DNA of 64,000 bases, taken from positions 1 through 64,000 of the forward strand of contig JAHHHF010000083.1 in NCBI GenBank assembly GCA_019359495.1, given 5' to 3'. The first letter of the stretch is position 1, and each line of letters starts with the position of its first letter. Position numbers and translations under genes: made by a program. Of the stretch, positions 1-7,803 are shown in pieces. The notes under the pieces were generated by a model. The model saw only the letters and a program-made list of their open reading frames with translations, was not told where the DNA came from and did no database searches. The DNA is from Goleter apudmare HA4340-LM2 (GTDB lineage: Bacteria; Cyanobacteriota; Cyanobacteriia; Cyanobacteriales; Nostocaceae).

Positions 1-337
1 TGGGTCGCCAAATGCTTTTCCTTCCCACTGTTGAGCGTGAATCATTATTGGATTTTCCACCACTTTTTACTCCCCACAACTCCTTCCCTTAGTAGTTTAC
101 TAGCACTTGTGTGTACACCGTAGCCTTCACAAGGGGAGGGTTGGGGAGGGGTGATTCAAGGATTTTTGCAAGAGGTCTCTTGAGTTGTTGCAGCAGCGAT
201 GTCTATGACGGGCTTCTCACCACTGTTAGCTGTAAAACACCGATATCAGGTGAAATAATTATTTAATCGTAGAGTTTTCATATTTAAACTAACCATTTTA
301 TAATATTTAAAATTCTAATATTAATTAGGTCTATATT
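1..337. other. Region without a recognised complete gene
   Basis: The minus strand is open from an ATG at 43-45 to the window edge (15 codons), which could be the start of a gene continuing left; it is too short to name. A stretch at 217-237 recurs with two differences at 1334-1354. Nothing else was recognised. Confidence 0.4.
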
Positions 338-1229
338 GTGAGTTTTGATAACGTATGTAAACTTCTAGCAGAAAAACATCCAGTAGATTTTGTCAGATGG
401 TTAATTGCTGAAGAATCTACAAATGTTAAAGTGTTAAAAACCGAATTAAGTTTAGAGCCAATTCGTGCAGACTCTGTAATTTTTATACAAAATGCTAAAA
501 GTATTTTACATATTGAGTTTCAGACTTTAACACAGTCTAATCCTGCGATTCCTTTCCGAATGTTAGATTATTCTGTGAGGTTAAAGCGTCAATACAAGTG
601 TCCAGTTGTACAGGTAGTGAGTCCAGTCGGCGGTGTCGGTTTCCGTCCCGTCGAACTGGCGAACCCGAAGGGTAATATTTTTGCAGGAGACAGATGATGA
701 AATTGCTTTTACTGAAGAATATCTGGATGATACAACTATACATCGCTATCGTGTAGTGCGGATGTGGGAGCAGGATTCGGGCTTATTCCTCAATAATTTA
801 AATTTATTACCCCTAGCAACTCTGACTCGCACAGATTCTCCGCAAGCTTTATTATCTCAGGTTGCTGAAAAAGTGGCTAAAATTTTAGATAGAGAGACAA
901 AACAAAATATTGCCGGGTATACGGAAATTTTAGCTGGTTTGCGGTTTGACAAAACTTTGATTCGTCAGATGTTAAGTGAGGATATTATGCAAGAGTCCGT
1001 TATTTATCAAGATATTTTACAGAAGGGACAAGAACAGGGAAAAAAACAAGAAGCTTTTTCTTTGTGTATGTCTTTGTTGGAAGAACGTTTTGGTGAGATT
1101 GATGATTCAATTTCTCAAAAAGTTCAAGCTTTGAATATTGAACAGTTAGAGGCTTTATGTCGCGCACTTCTTAGAATGTCTGAGGTAGATAATTTAGTTG
1201 CTTGGTTGGATGAACAACAAAGTATGTGA
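338..1229 (+). pseudogene. Rpn-family PD-(D/E)XK nuclease / putative transposase, interrupted by a small insertion
   Basis: The first frame (338 to about 616) gives the N-terminal nuclease fold, with the motif RADSVIFI followed by ILHIEFQT, the D...ExQ pattern of the family. After position 674 the protein continues one frame over with IFLQETDDEIAF, the RYRVVRMWEQ segment and a helical C-terminus like that of Rpn/DUF4351 proteins, ending at 1229. Removing 55 or 58 bp between about 613 and 674 joins the two frames into one ORF of about 278 codons. Rpn proteins are recombination-promoting nucleases related to transposases. Here the gene is probably inactive unless the frame is rescued. It lies in the proposed transposon cargo. 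Confidence 0.75.
617..671. repeat. Small hairpin-type dispersed repeat inserted in the Rpn gene
   Basis: This piece interrupts an otherwise continuous reading frame. It carries CCAGT near its left end and ACTGG near its right end, with an inner GTCGG/CCGTC stem. GGTA occurs on both sides (613-616 and 671-674), as expected for a short target duplication. Its reverse complement starts CGGGTTCGCCAGTT, identical to the repeat at 1391, so it belongs to a dispersed family. It resembles the very small mobile repeats described in Nostoc genomes. Confidence 0.7.
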
Positions 1230-1390
1230 AGTATTGTTTTAAAGGCGATACTTGCTACTTACCCCATCCCAAGGCTATCTCTCAAAATTTTTACCTTACC
1301 AAAAGCTTACCTTGACTTTTGGCTGCGGAAATCGCACCATTGTTAGCTGTAAAAACTTTAATTCCTGGAATAGTTAAATAATCTCCCTCC

Positions 1391-1442
1391 GGGTTCGCCA
1401 GTTGCTTTCCGACGCAGGGCGACAGGAACGCACTGGCTCACC
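1391..1442. repeat. Dispersed hairpin repeat (GGGTTCGCCAGT...ACTGGCTCACC family)
   Basis: The ends CGCCAGTTGC and GCACTGGC pair to form a stem. The left 14 bases match the reverse complement of the insertion at 617-671. A related copy lies at 18869-18913, and a partial copy near 41373. Confidence 0.65.
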
Positions 1443-1484
1443 ATCATCAGTGATTATTTATAAAGTAAATCTTAAGTAGCCGGG

Positions 1485-1541
1485 TTTCGACTCCGCTCAA
1501 CCCTCGTCTTCCCAGGGAGCGAGCATTGAGCGAAGTCGAAA
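1485..1541. repeat. Inverted repeat, 16-bp arms
   Basis: TTTCGACTCCGCTCAA (1485-1500) and TTGAGCGAAGTCGAAA (1526-1541) are inverted copies with one mismatch, separated by 25 bp. A half-site variant appears near 27687. This looks like a small dispersed palindromic element. Confidence 0.65.
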
Positions 1542-1618
1542 TGCGTCTGATAAATGATTGCAACTTCCTACTTAATGCAGTGTTTTAGCTGTGCAACGCT
1601 ACTAAGGTAATTTTATTT

Positions 1619-1837
1619 TTACTTTATAAATAACCTCTCAGTGATTATTTGTTTAACATCAGCTTTATCCATCGCTTCTAATATCAGCAAGTCGTAACCA
1701 TCAAGCAACTGAGTTTGAAACCTAGTAAGCGCAGTATTAGTTTTAGTTTCATCTATCAATATTTCCTTACAAGCAGCAATTGATATAACCTGTTTCCAAG
1801 CAATTTCTACTTCTGCAACTACCTTTGCTCTCATCAT
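1619..1837 (-). CDS. Short protein, possibly the C-terminal part of a PIN-domain toxin
   Basis: A 72-codon ORF. The stretch DGYDLLILEAMDKADVKQII resembles the last acidic motif of PIN ribonucleases, where an Asp-rich segment precedes 'LILEA' and 'IIT'. The upstream PIN motifs (first Asp, central Glu) are absent and the ORF is about half the usual 130 codons. It is therefore either a remnant or an unrelated small protein. It lies among other toxin-antitoxin debris in the proposed transposon cargo. The assignment is weak. Confidence 0.35.
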   Translation of the reverse strand: MMRAKVVAEVEIAWKQVISIAACKEILIDETKTNTALTRFQTQLLDGYDLLILEAMDKADVKQIITERLFIK

Positions 1838-1912
1838 GACTTAAAATTACACATCCATCATCGCTTAAAATTTAAATATCCCAACTGTTGATATTCACAA
1901 GCCTTAAAAATC

Positions 1913-2125
1913 ATGTTAGATGAAACTACTATTGAGCAACGCTTGGTAAATCTTGAACGTACAGTTACCGAACTCAAACGTCTGCTGATAGCATCTCCCA
2001 CCCCTAGCAATTGGTTAGAAAAAGTGACTGGTTCCATTTCTGATGAACAAACTTTCCTGGAAGTTTTGGAATATGGAAAATCGTTACGTTACGCAGACAA
2101 ACCCGCAGACGAAATGAGTGAATAA
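1913..2125 (+). CDS. Antitoxin-like protein of a vapBC-type pair
   Basis: A 70-aa protein with a predicted N-terminal coiled coil (EQRLVNLERTVTELKRLL), then a short linker and the segment NWLEKVTGSISDEQTF...EVLEYGKSLR. This layout is typical of cyanobacterial antitoxins encoded directly before PIN-domain toxins. The stop is two bases before the start of the PIN gene at 2128, so the two were one operon. The antitoxin appears intact while the toxin is truncated, so it is now probably an orphan. It would bind and neutralise its cognate RNase and repress its own promoter; that is family knowledge, not seen here. Confidence 0.6.
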   Translation: MLDETTIEQRLVNLERTVTELKRLLIASPTPSNWLEKVTGSISDEQTFLEVLEYGKSLRYADKPADEMSE

Positions 2126-2127
2126 GT

Positions 2128-2451
2128 GTGAAGTACCTTTTTGATACCGACCACATTAGTTTTATACAACGCCGTTCCAGTCAAGAATACGCAAATATAG
2201 CTGCTAAAATTGCTAAACACTCACCCGGAGATTTTGCATTTTCTATTGTTAGCCTTCACGAGCAGGTACTTGGTGCAAATGCTTTTATAAATAAATTACC
2301 AATTGGAAATCACAATTGTCAGTTTTGGCTAAGTGATACTTGCTACTTACCCAATTCCAAAGCTATCAATATAATAGCTACCTGTATCACCTATCACCCC
2401 CATGAGTGCCGAATATTCCGAAGACCGCCTAGTACAACAAACTACCGCTAA
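2128..2451 (+). pseudogene. PIN-domain ribonuclease toxin (VapC-like), truncated
   Basis: Starting at GTG, the first 55 or so residues are clearly PIN: KYLFDTDHISFIQRR holds the first catalytic Asp, and FSIVSLHEQVLGA holds the conserved Glu. After about residue 56 the similarity stops. The remaining 50 residues read through unrelated sequence, including a 32-bp segment that recurs at 1247-1278, and run into the start of hsdR in another frame. The later Asp residues needed for Mg2+ binding are missing, so the protein should be inactive. It is translationally coupled to the antitoxin upstream. Confidence 0.65.
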
Positions 2452-5400
2452 CTTCTTTGAACAAACCCTGAAATGGCACTCAGTTTACGCATACAAAAAA
2501 GAAACCTTCGGCACTAACGGCACACTAGGACGCAAAGATAAACGAGAAGTTGTCCTCACACGCTATCTGCGCCAAGCATTAGAGAAATTTAATCCTGGTC
2601 ATCCACAGCAAGTATACGACGATGCGATCGCACAATTCACCACATCCAATATTTCAGACCAATTAGTTACCATCAACCAGAAAAAATACCAACTCATCCG
2701 CGAAGGTATCCCAGAGAAACCCTACAAAAATCCAGAGGGTGAAACTATCAATCCTCGCCTCAAAGTGATTGACTTTCAAAACCCCGAAAATAATCATTTC
2801 CTGGTTGTGCGGGAGTTGTCTATTAAAGGTTCTCTCTATTCCAAACGGCCTGATATCATCGGTTTTGTTAATGGAATTCCTTTACTATTTATTGAACTTA
2901 AAGCCACCCACCGCAACGTCAGAGTGGCTTACGAAGACAACTACACTGATTACAAAGACACTATACCCGAAATTTTCCATCACAACGCCATAGTCATGTT
3001 AAGTAATGGAATAGAGGGGAAAGTAGGTAGCATTACCAGTCGTTACAGCCACTTCCAAGAATGGAAACGTCTAGAAGAAGAGGAACTCAGCAAAGTTGAC
3101 TACCAAACAATGTTAATGGGGATGTGTCGTAAAGACAATTTCCTCGACATCATCGAAAACTTCATTCTCTTTGATGACAGTAGCGGTAAAACTATCAAAA
3201 TTCTAGCTCGTAATCACCAGTTTCTTGGTGTTAACCGCGCATTTACCGCCGTTCAACAACGGGAAGTCCGAGAAGGTAAACTTGGCGTTTTTTGGCATAC
3301 TCAAGGTAGCGGTAAATCTTACTCAATGGCATTTCTCACTCGCAAAGCCCACCGCCAATTACCAGGTAATTTTACCTTTGTCATCGTCACAGACCGCCAA
3401 GAACTAGATAATCAAATCGTGCAAACCTTTGCTGGGGTTGGTGCTATCAAAGAGACTAACACTCAAGCCGCCAGTGGTGAACAATTAGCTGAATTACTCA
3501 AAGACAACCATCGCTACGTTTTCAAGCTTATTCACAAGTTCAACAAACCCGGTGAGACTTACTCCCTCCGTCCCGATATTATCGTTATCTCCGACGAAGC
3601 GCACCGTACCCAATACGGTAAACTTGCGGAAAATATGCGCTCCTGCTTACCCAACGCATCCTTCATCGGCTTTACTGGTACACCTTTAATGGAGTCGGAA
3701 GAAGACCAACTCACCCGTCGTGTTTTCGGCGGCTACATTTCCACCTACGACTTCCAACGTGCTGTCGAAGATGGTGCAACTGTTCCCCTCTACTACGACA
3801 ATCGAGGCGAAGAATTATATTATGACGACAAAGGCACTCAACGCCAAGTTGCAGCTGATGAGGAACTAAATCAACGCCTTGCTACTGCTATTGAACAATT
3901 TGACCTCGACACTGAACAAGAAGAAGCCGTCCGTCGTCGCTTGGGGGGAGAATATCTCATCCTCACCGCCGAAAAACGTTTAGACCGTATCGCCCAAGAC
4001 TTAGTAGCTCACTATACCCAACGTTGGCAAACCGGAAAAGCGATGCTTGTTTGTCTAGATAAAATTACCGCCGTGCGAATGCACGGACTTATCGATAAAT
4101 ACTGGAAACAAGCAATACAAGCACAGAAACAATTAGTCAAACAAGCTGCTGATGAACAAGAGGAAGTGGAACACCAGCAACATCTGCAATGGTTGCAGTC
4201 AACAGAATATTTAGTTGTGATTAGCGAAGCCCAAAATGAAGTTAAAACTTTTAAAGATTGGGGTTTAGATATAATTCCCCATCGCCAAATTATCAAAAGT
4301 CGCAATCTAGAAGAAGAATTTAAGAGCGAAAAACACCCTTTCCGCTTTGCGATTGTCTGCGCGATGTGGTTAACAGGCTTTGATGTTCCCAGCCTTGCCA
4401 CATTATATATAGATAAACCCTTACAGGGACATACTCTCATGCAAGCGATCGCTCGTGCAAACCGCGTTTACGAAGGTAAAAATAACGGCTTGTTAATTGA
4501 TTACAACGGTATTTTAACAAGTCTCCGTGCCGCCCTTGCCAGATACTCCCATGCAGAAATAGGAAGCGAAGATGAAAGTATAACACCTTACAACGACCTG
4601 AACCAATTACAAGAAGATTATGCGATCGCCCTGCAAACTTCTATTGACCACATCGCCAATTTGGGATTTGACCTGCAAGAACTAGTGGAAACAACAGGAT
4701 TTGATAAAATTGCTGCTTTATCCAGTGCAGTTAATACAGTTTGTACTAACGATGAATCTCGCGCCCGCTTTGAAGTATTAGCAAGGGAAGTCTTTAAAAA
4801 GAAACAGGCACTAATTACTGAACCTAAATTAACAGCACCTTACCAAGGAAGATATAACGCCATTGAGCAAATTTACAAACACTTACACGAACAACACAAA
4901 ATATCTCTAGATATCAACGCTGTTCTCCGTTCCTTACAAGGTATTGTTAGCGAGTTTATCAACGTTGATACTTCTCGTCTTCCAGGTTCAGAGTCAGGCA
5001 AAACTTACAATATCAGCAATATAGACTTTGAATTTTTAAAAGCAGAATTTGCCAATTCCCCAACTCAAAATACCTCAGTCCAAACCCTGAAAGAAGCCGT
5101 TGAACGCCAACTCCAGCGAATGGTACAACAAAACCCATCTCGCATTGACTACTACACGCGCTATCAACAAGTTATCCAAAACTATAACCGCGAAACCGAC
5201 CGAGTAGCCATTGAACAAACATTTGAGGAACTGCTGAAACTTGTCAAAGACTTATCTGAAGAAGACACCCGTGCTGTCCGCGAAGGTTTAAGCGAAGAAC
5301 ACCTTGCCGTTTTCGACTTGCTTTGCTCATCTAAAGATAATTTGGATACCAGAATTAGAAACCGCATCAAACAAGTTGCTCAGTCTTTAATTGAAGCCGT

Positions 5401-5614
5401 AAAATCACAATTACAGCAACTAGAAAACTGGCGAGATAAGGAATCTACAAGAGCCACAATTAAAAGTTTTATTTACGATTATTTATACAGCGAAGACACG
5501 GGTTTACCTGTAGATGCTTACGATGATAGCGATGTAGACAACCTGAGTAATATAGTATTTCTCCATATTTATCAGCAGTATAAAAGTGCTAATAAACATC
5601 CTTATGCAGCGTAA
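2402..5614 (+). CDS. hsdR: Type I restriction endonuclease subunit R
   Basis: A 1070-aa protein of normal HsdR length. An N-terminal PD-(D/E)XK nuclease is seen around residues 149-168 (RPDIIGF...LLFIELKA). The superfamily 2 motor follows, with Walker A TQGSGKS near residue 300, DEAH near residue 397 and FIGFTGTPL near residue 420. A motif VI-like segment QAIARANRVYEGK and a helical C-terminal region follow. HsdR cuts DNA only in complex with methylase HsdM and specificity subunit HsdS. Neither is in the window, so they lie left of position 1 or are lost. The gene is preceded by toxin-antitoxin debris and directly followed by a CRISPR array and transposon end. It is probably transposon cargo. 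Confidence 0.93.
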   Translation: MSAEYSEDRLVQQTTANFFEQTLKWHSVYAYKKETFGTNGTLGRKDKREVVLTRYLRQALEKFNPGHPQQVYDDAIAQFTTSNISDQLVTINQKKYQLIREGIPEKPYKNPEGETINPRLKVIDFQNPENNHFLVVRELSIKGSLYSKRPDIIGFVNGIPLLFIELKATHRNVRVAYEDNYTDYKDTIPEIFHHNAIVMLSNGIEGKVGSITSRYSHFQEWKRLEEEELSKVDYQTMLMGMCRKDNFLDIIENFILFDDSSGKTIKILARNHQFLGVNRAFTAVQQREVREGKLGVFWHTQGSGKSYSMAFLTRKAHRQLPGNFTFVIVTDRQELDNQIVQTFAGVGAIKETNTQAASGEQLAELLKDNHRYVFKLIHKFNKPGETYSLRPDIIVISDEAHRTQYGKLAENMRSCLPNASFIGFTGTPLMESEEDQLTRRVFGGYISTYDFQRAVEDGATVPLYYDNRGEELYYDDKGTQRQVAADEELNQRLATAIEQFDLDTEQEEAVRRRLGGEYLILTAEKRLDRIAQDLVAHYTQRWQTGKAMLVCLDKITAVRMHGLIDKYWKQAIQAQKQLVKQAADEQEEVEHQQHLQWLQSTEYLVVISEAQNEVKTFKDWGLDIIPHRQIIKSRNLEEEFKSEKHPFRFAIVCAMWLTGFDVPSLATLYIDKPLQGHTLMQAIARANRVYEGKNNGLLIDYNGILTSLRAALARYSHAEIGSEDESITPYNDLNQLQEDYAIALQTSIDHIANLGFDLQELVETTGFDKIAALSSAVNTVCTNDESRARFEVLAREVFKKKQALITEPKLTAPYQGRYNAIEQIYKHLHEQHKISLDINAVLRSLQGIVSEFINVDTSRLPGSESGKTYNISNIDFEFLKAEFANSPTQNTSVQTLKEAVERQLQRMVQQNPSRIDYYTRYQQVIQNYNRETDRVAIEQTFEELLKLVKDLSEEDTRAVREGLSEEHLAVFDLLCSSKDNLDTRIRNRIKQVAQSLIEAVKSQLQQLENWRDKESTRATIKSFIYDYLYSEDTGLPVDAYDDSDVDNLSNIVFLHIYQQYKSANKHPYAA

Positions 5615-5671
5615 TATTACTTGATCTTACTCGCTAAAGCGTTTGAGATTTTGGTGTAAGAGTTCGTGAAT

Positions 5672-5700
5672 GCGTTGGCGTAGACCGCCGCAGGCATCGC
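5672..5700. repeat. Dispersed 29-nt repeat (GCGTTGGCGTAG...GGCATCGC type)
   Basis: About 24 of 29 positions match 44683-44711, where a copy has invaded a DUF433 gene. A shorter relative (GCCGTAGGCATC) lies near 44531. The copy sits between hsdR and the CRISPR array. Confidence 0.55.
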
Positions 5701-5745
5701 ACCAAAAGGGAATCACAGTTTGTCCATCTTCTGAAAATCTACAAA

Positions 5746-5854
5746 GTGAAAATAACCCTCTAAACACTGGGTGGGTTGAAAGGCGATAAAAACGACAACT
5801 AGGGCAGATGTAGCTCCGTGACAATAATCCTATAAACACTGGGTGAGTTGAAAG
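5746..5854 (+). CRISPR. Minimal CRISPR array with type V-K-like repeats
   Basis: Two 37-nt repeats (5746-5782 and 5818-5854) begin GTGAMAATAAYCCT and end GGGTGRGTTGAAAG. The 35-nt spacer between them is 5783-5817. A second 35-nt spacer (5855-5889) is followed by a divergent third repeat, listed separately. The GTGRxAACAACCCTC...GGGTGGGTTGAAAG form and the location beside a Tn7-like end are those I recall for Cas12k arrays. No cas gene and no obvious tracrRNA (anti-repeat) lies between hsdR (stop 5614) and the array. Transcription should run rightward. Confidence 0.8.
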
Positions 5855-5889
5855 AAATAGGCTTGCCGAAAGACGCTATCACTAGAACT

Positions 5890-5969
5890 GTGATAACAAC
5901 CCTCCATATACTGGGTGGGTTATCATAATTTTTATGAGGGAGGGTTGAAAGAGAGCGCTACGTTGACAT
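5890..5969 (+). ncRNA. Atypical repeat plus 18-nt spacer matching tRNA-Val: delocalised homing crRNA
   Basis: The 5' half (5890-5921) copies the array repeat. Some 20 unrelated bases then intervene, and the repeat resumes as GAGGGAGGGTTGAAAG, ending at 5951. AACCCTCC (5898-5905) can pair with GGAGGGTT (5939-5946), so the unit can still fold as a repeat hairpin. The following 18 nt (5952-5969, AGAGCGCTACGTTGACAT) are identical to bases 22-39 of the adjacent tRNA-Val gene; the next base differs. Short, tRNA-matching spacers behind a divergent repeat are the hallmark of homing guides in type V-K CASTs, which steer insertion beside tRNA genes. Confidence 0.85.
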
Positions 5970-5994
5970 TATCGCTATAGTCTCTGTAAATAAA

Positions 5995-6104
5995 TGACAT
6001 TAATGTGTCACTGGTACTTAAACGACATCAATTTGTCCCGACGACAGTTAATTAGTCCCAACGACACTAATCTGTCACCGACACAAATAATTAGTCGCTG
6101 TACA
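5995..6104. mobile_element. Tn7-like transposon end with five TnsB-type repeats
   Basis: Five imperfect units of the form YGACAnnAATnTGTCRC occur at 5995-6011, 6023-6039, 6042-6059, 6062-6078 and 6079-6098. The last runs into the terminus TGTACA (6099-6104). Read inward from the terminus the sequence starts TGTACAGCGACTAATTA, which closely resembles, from memory, the TnsB-binding left end of the Scytonema hofmannii CAST. The end lies ten bases from the tRNA-Val 3' end. TTACA (6105-6109) is the expected 5-bp target duplication. Confidence 0.82.
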
Positions 6105-6113
6105 TTACAAAAA

Positions 6114-6187
<74 letters not shown>

Positions 6188-6248
6188 TTAACCACACGAT
6201 TATCAAATATAGCATATCTTTCAGCGAAAAGTAAATTTTTTCTGGGAA

Positions 6249-6905
6249 TTACTGTTGGAGCTTTTTCTGTGCTGCTACCAGTAGTCTTTGGGCTTCTGCG
6301 TAGGCAGTAGTTCCCGCTTTAATAGTTTTTAACTGATTGATCACGCCTTGGATTTGAGCTTTGAACTGCTGCGGATCACTAGGAGGAGAAGCAATCAAAC
6401 TTGGGATTTGCTCATTAGTCTCTTTCAGGGTTGCTTGTGCTTCAGTTTCCATCTTCCTGCGAGTTGCAGTGCTGTTTCTCCCGCTAACGTTGCTTGGGGA
6501 AGTTGTGTCAAGTCATCTATAGCTGTTTGCCAAGAGGCGATCGCCTTTGAGCAACAGGCCAGCGAATCATAGGATCAGGCAAATTCACTACCCACAGCAC
6601 CCCGACTGAACTACCCAAAAGTATAGTTGCCCATTTAATTTTGCTGAATAAACCAGGCGGTTGATTGGCTTTGGTAGCTTGCATGAGAACCTTCTCACTA
6701 AATTGTGGATATACATCGACGACTGCAACGCGCAATTCTTCTAACGTCATAGGTGCGCCTGTTTCTAAGCGCAGCTTTTGCAATCGTTTCAAGACTATCT
6801 ATCTCTTGTTCGATTTTACCTACTTGCTCGTTACTGCCACATTTTTGTACTTCCACACGCAAAATTTCCCTGGCTCGTTTAAAAATATCAATAAGTATTG
6901 CTAAT
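6249..6905 (-). pseudogene. Decayed cyanobacterial membrane/coiled-coil protein of unknown function
   Basis: Pieces of one protein lie in several frames. The 5' part reads ...REILRVEVQKCGSNEQV...EQEID (about 6800-6905). A shifted frame then gives QKLRLETGAPMTLEELR...FSKIKWATILLGSSVGVLWVV (6560-6792), including one transmembrane segment. After WPVA the sequence jumps to AIASWQTAIDDLTQLPQATL in another frame, which suggests a large internal deletion. A further one-base loss before RKMETEAQ gives the terminal frame, ending at 6249. The family is unknown to me beyond being long in cyanobacteria. The gene ends 61 bp from the tRNA, on the outer side of the transposon insertion. Confidence 0.6.
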
Positions 6906-6943
6906 ATTTATAAGGAGACTGAAATAACATCGAAATACGTATA

Positions 6944-7720
6944 ATGTCAACTGCTTTAATTACTGGTGCATCTGGTGGTATTGGTAAAGCTTTTGCCCAA
7001 GAACTAGCCGCACGTAAAACAAATCTCGTTCTCGTTGCGCGTTCTCAAGAAAAACTGAACCAATTAGCCGACGAATTACAAGAAAAATACAAAATTCAAG
7101 TAGAAGTCATAGCTAAAGACTTAACAGAAACTAACGCTGCTATTGCTGTATTGGATGCCACAAAATCTAAAGGATTAAATATCGATTTTTTAATCAATAA
7201 TGCTGGCTTTGGCGACTATGGTGACTTTGCCGAACGGGATGGAGAAAGGCAAGTGAAAATGGTGCAATTAAATATTTTGGCGTTGGTAGATTTAACACAT
7301 AAATTTCTACCTCTAATGCGCCAACGCCGTTCAGGAAATATTATTAATGTATCATCGATTGCGGGATTTCAACCAATACCATATCTTTCTGTTTATGCGG
7401 CGAGTAAAGCATTTGTTCTGAGTTTTAGTGAAGCTTTATGGGCAGAAAACCGTCAGTATGGTGTGCGGATTTTAGCTGTTTGTCCAGGGCCAACAGAAAC
7501 CGACTTCTTTACTGAAGCTAACTTTCCCCAATCTTTTACCGGGAAAACTAGTAGAATATCCACTCCAGAAGAAGTAGTCCGTGATGCCCTAATTGCTTTG
7601 GAAAAAGGAGATGCAACAGTCGTCAGTGGCAGTTTATTAAGTAAAATTATCACTAACTTACCCAGATTGATGCCACGAGAAACTTTAGTAAATTTTTTGG
7701 AAAAGCAGTTTAAAGGTTAG
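6944..7720 (+). CDS. Short-chain dehydrogenase/reductase (classical SDR)
   Basis: 258 aa, the usual classical SDR length. The N-terminal cofactor motif TGASGGIG is at residues 8-15, INNAG near 86, the catalytic Ser in INVSSIAG, and the YxxxK pair in YAASK near 150. An Arg-rich segment after the second strand (VARSQEKL) suggests NADP(H) rather than NAD(H). Sequence similarity is to the DltE/YqjQ-like group, whose substrates are usually unknown. The start has a distant AAGGAG (6912-6917), so the RBS is not decisive. The gene stands alone between the decayed gene and a heptamer-repeat spacer, and converges with the S4 gene. Confidence 0.9.
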   Translation: MSTALITGASGGIGKAFAQELAARKTNLVLVARSQEKLNQLADELQEKYKIQVEVIAKDLTETNAAIAVLDATKSKGLNIDFLINNAGFGDYGDFAERDGERQVKMVQLNILALVDLTHKFLPLMRQRRSGNIINVSSIAGFQPIPYLSVYAASKAFVLSFSEALWAENRQYGVRILAVCPGPTETDFFTEANFPQSFTGKTSRISTPEEVVRDALIALEKGDATVVSGSLLSKIITNLPRLMPRETLVNFLEKQFKG

Positions 7721-7730
7721 GGATGGTGTT

Positions 7731-7800
7731 TGTCATTTGTCATTTGTCATTTGTCAAGAGACGCGTCTGTATTTGAATTTTGAATTGATTCGTGCTCCAG
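7731..7800. repeat. Heptameric TTTGTCA tandem repeat and conserved spacer unit
   Basis: Three to four TTTGTCA units are followed by AGAGACGCGTCTGTA and a TTTTGAATTGATTCGTG tail. The same tail occurs at about 8682-8698 on the far side of the S4 gene. This is the STRR type of heptamer repeat known from filamentous cyanobacteria. Confidence 0.7.
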
Positions 7801-7803
7801 TCC

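Larger units (their letters stand above)
1230..1618. other. Gene-free stretch made of dispersed repeats
   Basis: Contains a 32-bp segment (1247-1278) that recurs at 2334-2365 with three mismatches, a 21-bp segment (1334-1354) shared with 217-237, and two hairpin repeats listed separately. No ORF with family resemblance was seen. Confidence 0.6.
1..6109. mobile_element. Interior and one end of a type V-K-like CRISPR-associated Tn7-like transposon (partial)
   Basis: The right boundary is seen directly: a comb of TnsB-type repeats ends in TGTACA at 6104, next to a tRNA-Val gene, with a CRISPR array and a tRNA-matching spacer just inside it. The next five bases (6105-6109, TTACA) would be the target duplication; its partner is not in the window. 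The body is cargo-like: HsdR, an antitoxin, a broken PIN toxin and a broken Rpn nuclease gene. No cas12k, tnsB, tnsC or tniQ is visible, and no second end was found in 1-5600. The element therefore either extends left of position 1 or is a remnant. That the whole left part belongs to it is inference. Confidence 0.6.

Noticed and set aside
109-118. GTGTACA at the left end of the window as a possible second transposon end
   Set aside because: No GACA/TGTC repeat comb follows, so it is a chance motif.
603-616. TTGTACAGG inside the Rpn gene as a Tn7-like end
   Set aside because: The surrounding sequence is coding and has no repeat comb; the break here is explained by the small repeat.
5627-5839. 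Minus-strand ORF with CPSC and CDAC motifs, looking like a zinc ribbon
   Set aside because: It is the complement of the CRISPR repeats and the 29-nt dispersed repeat (CDACGGLRQRI comes from the repeat). No zinc-ribbon protein has this arrangement.
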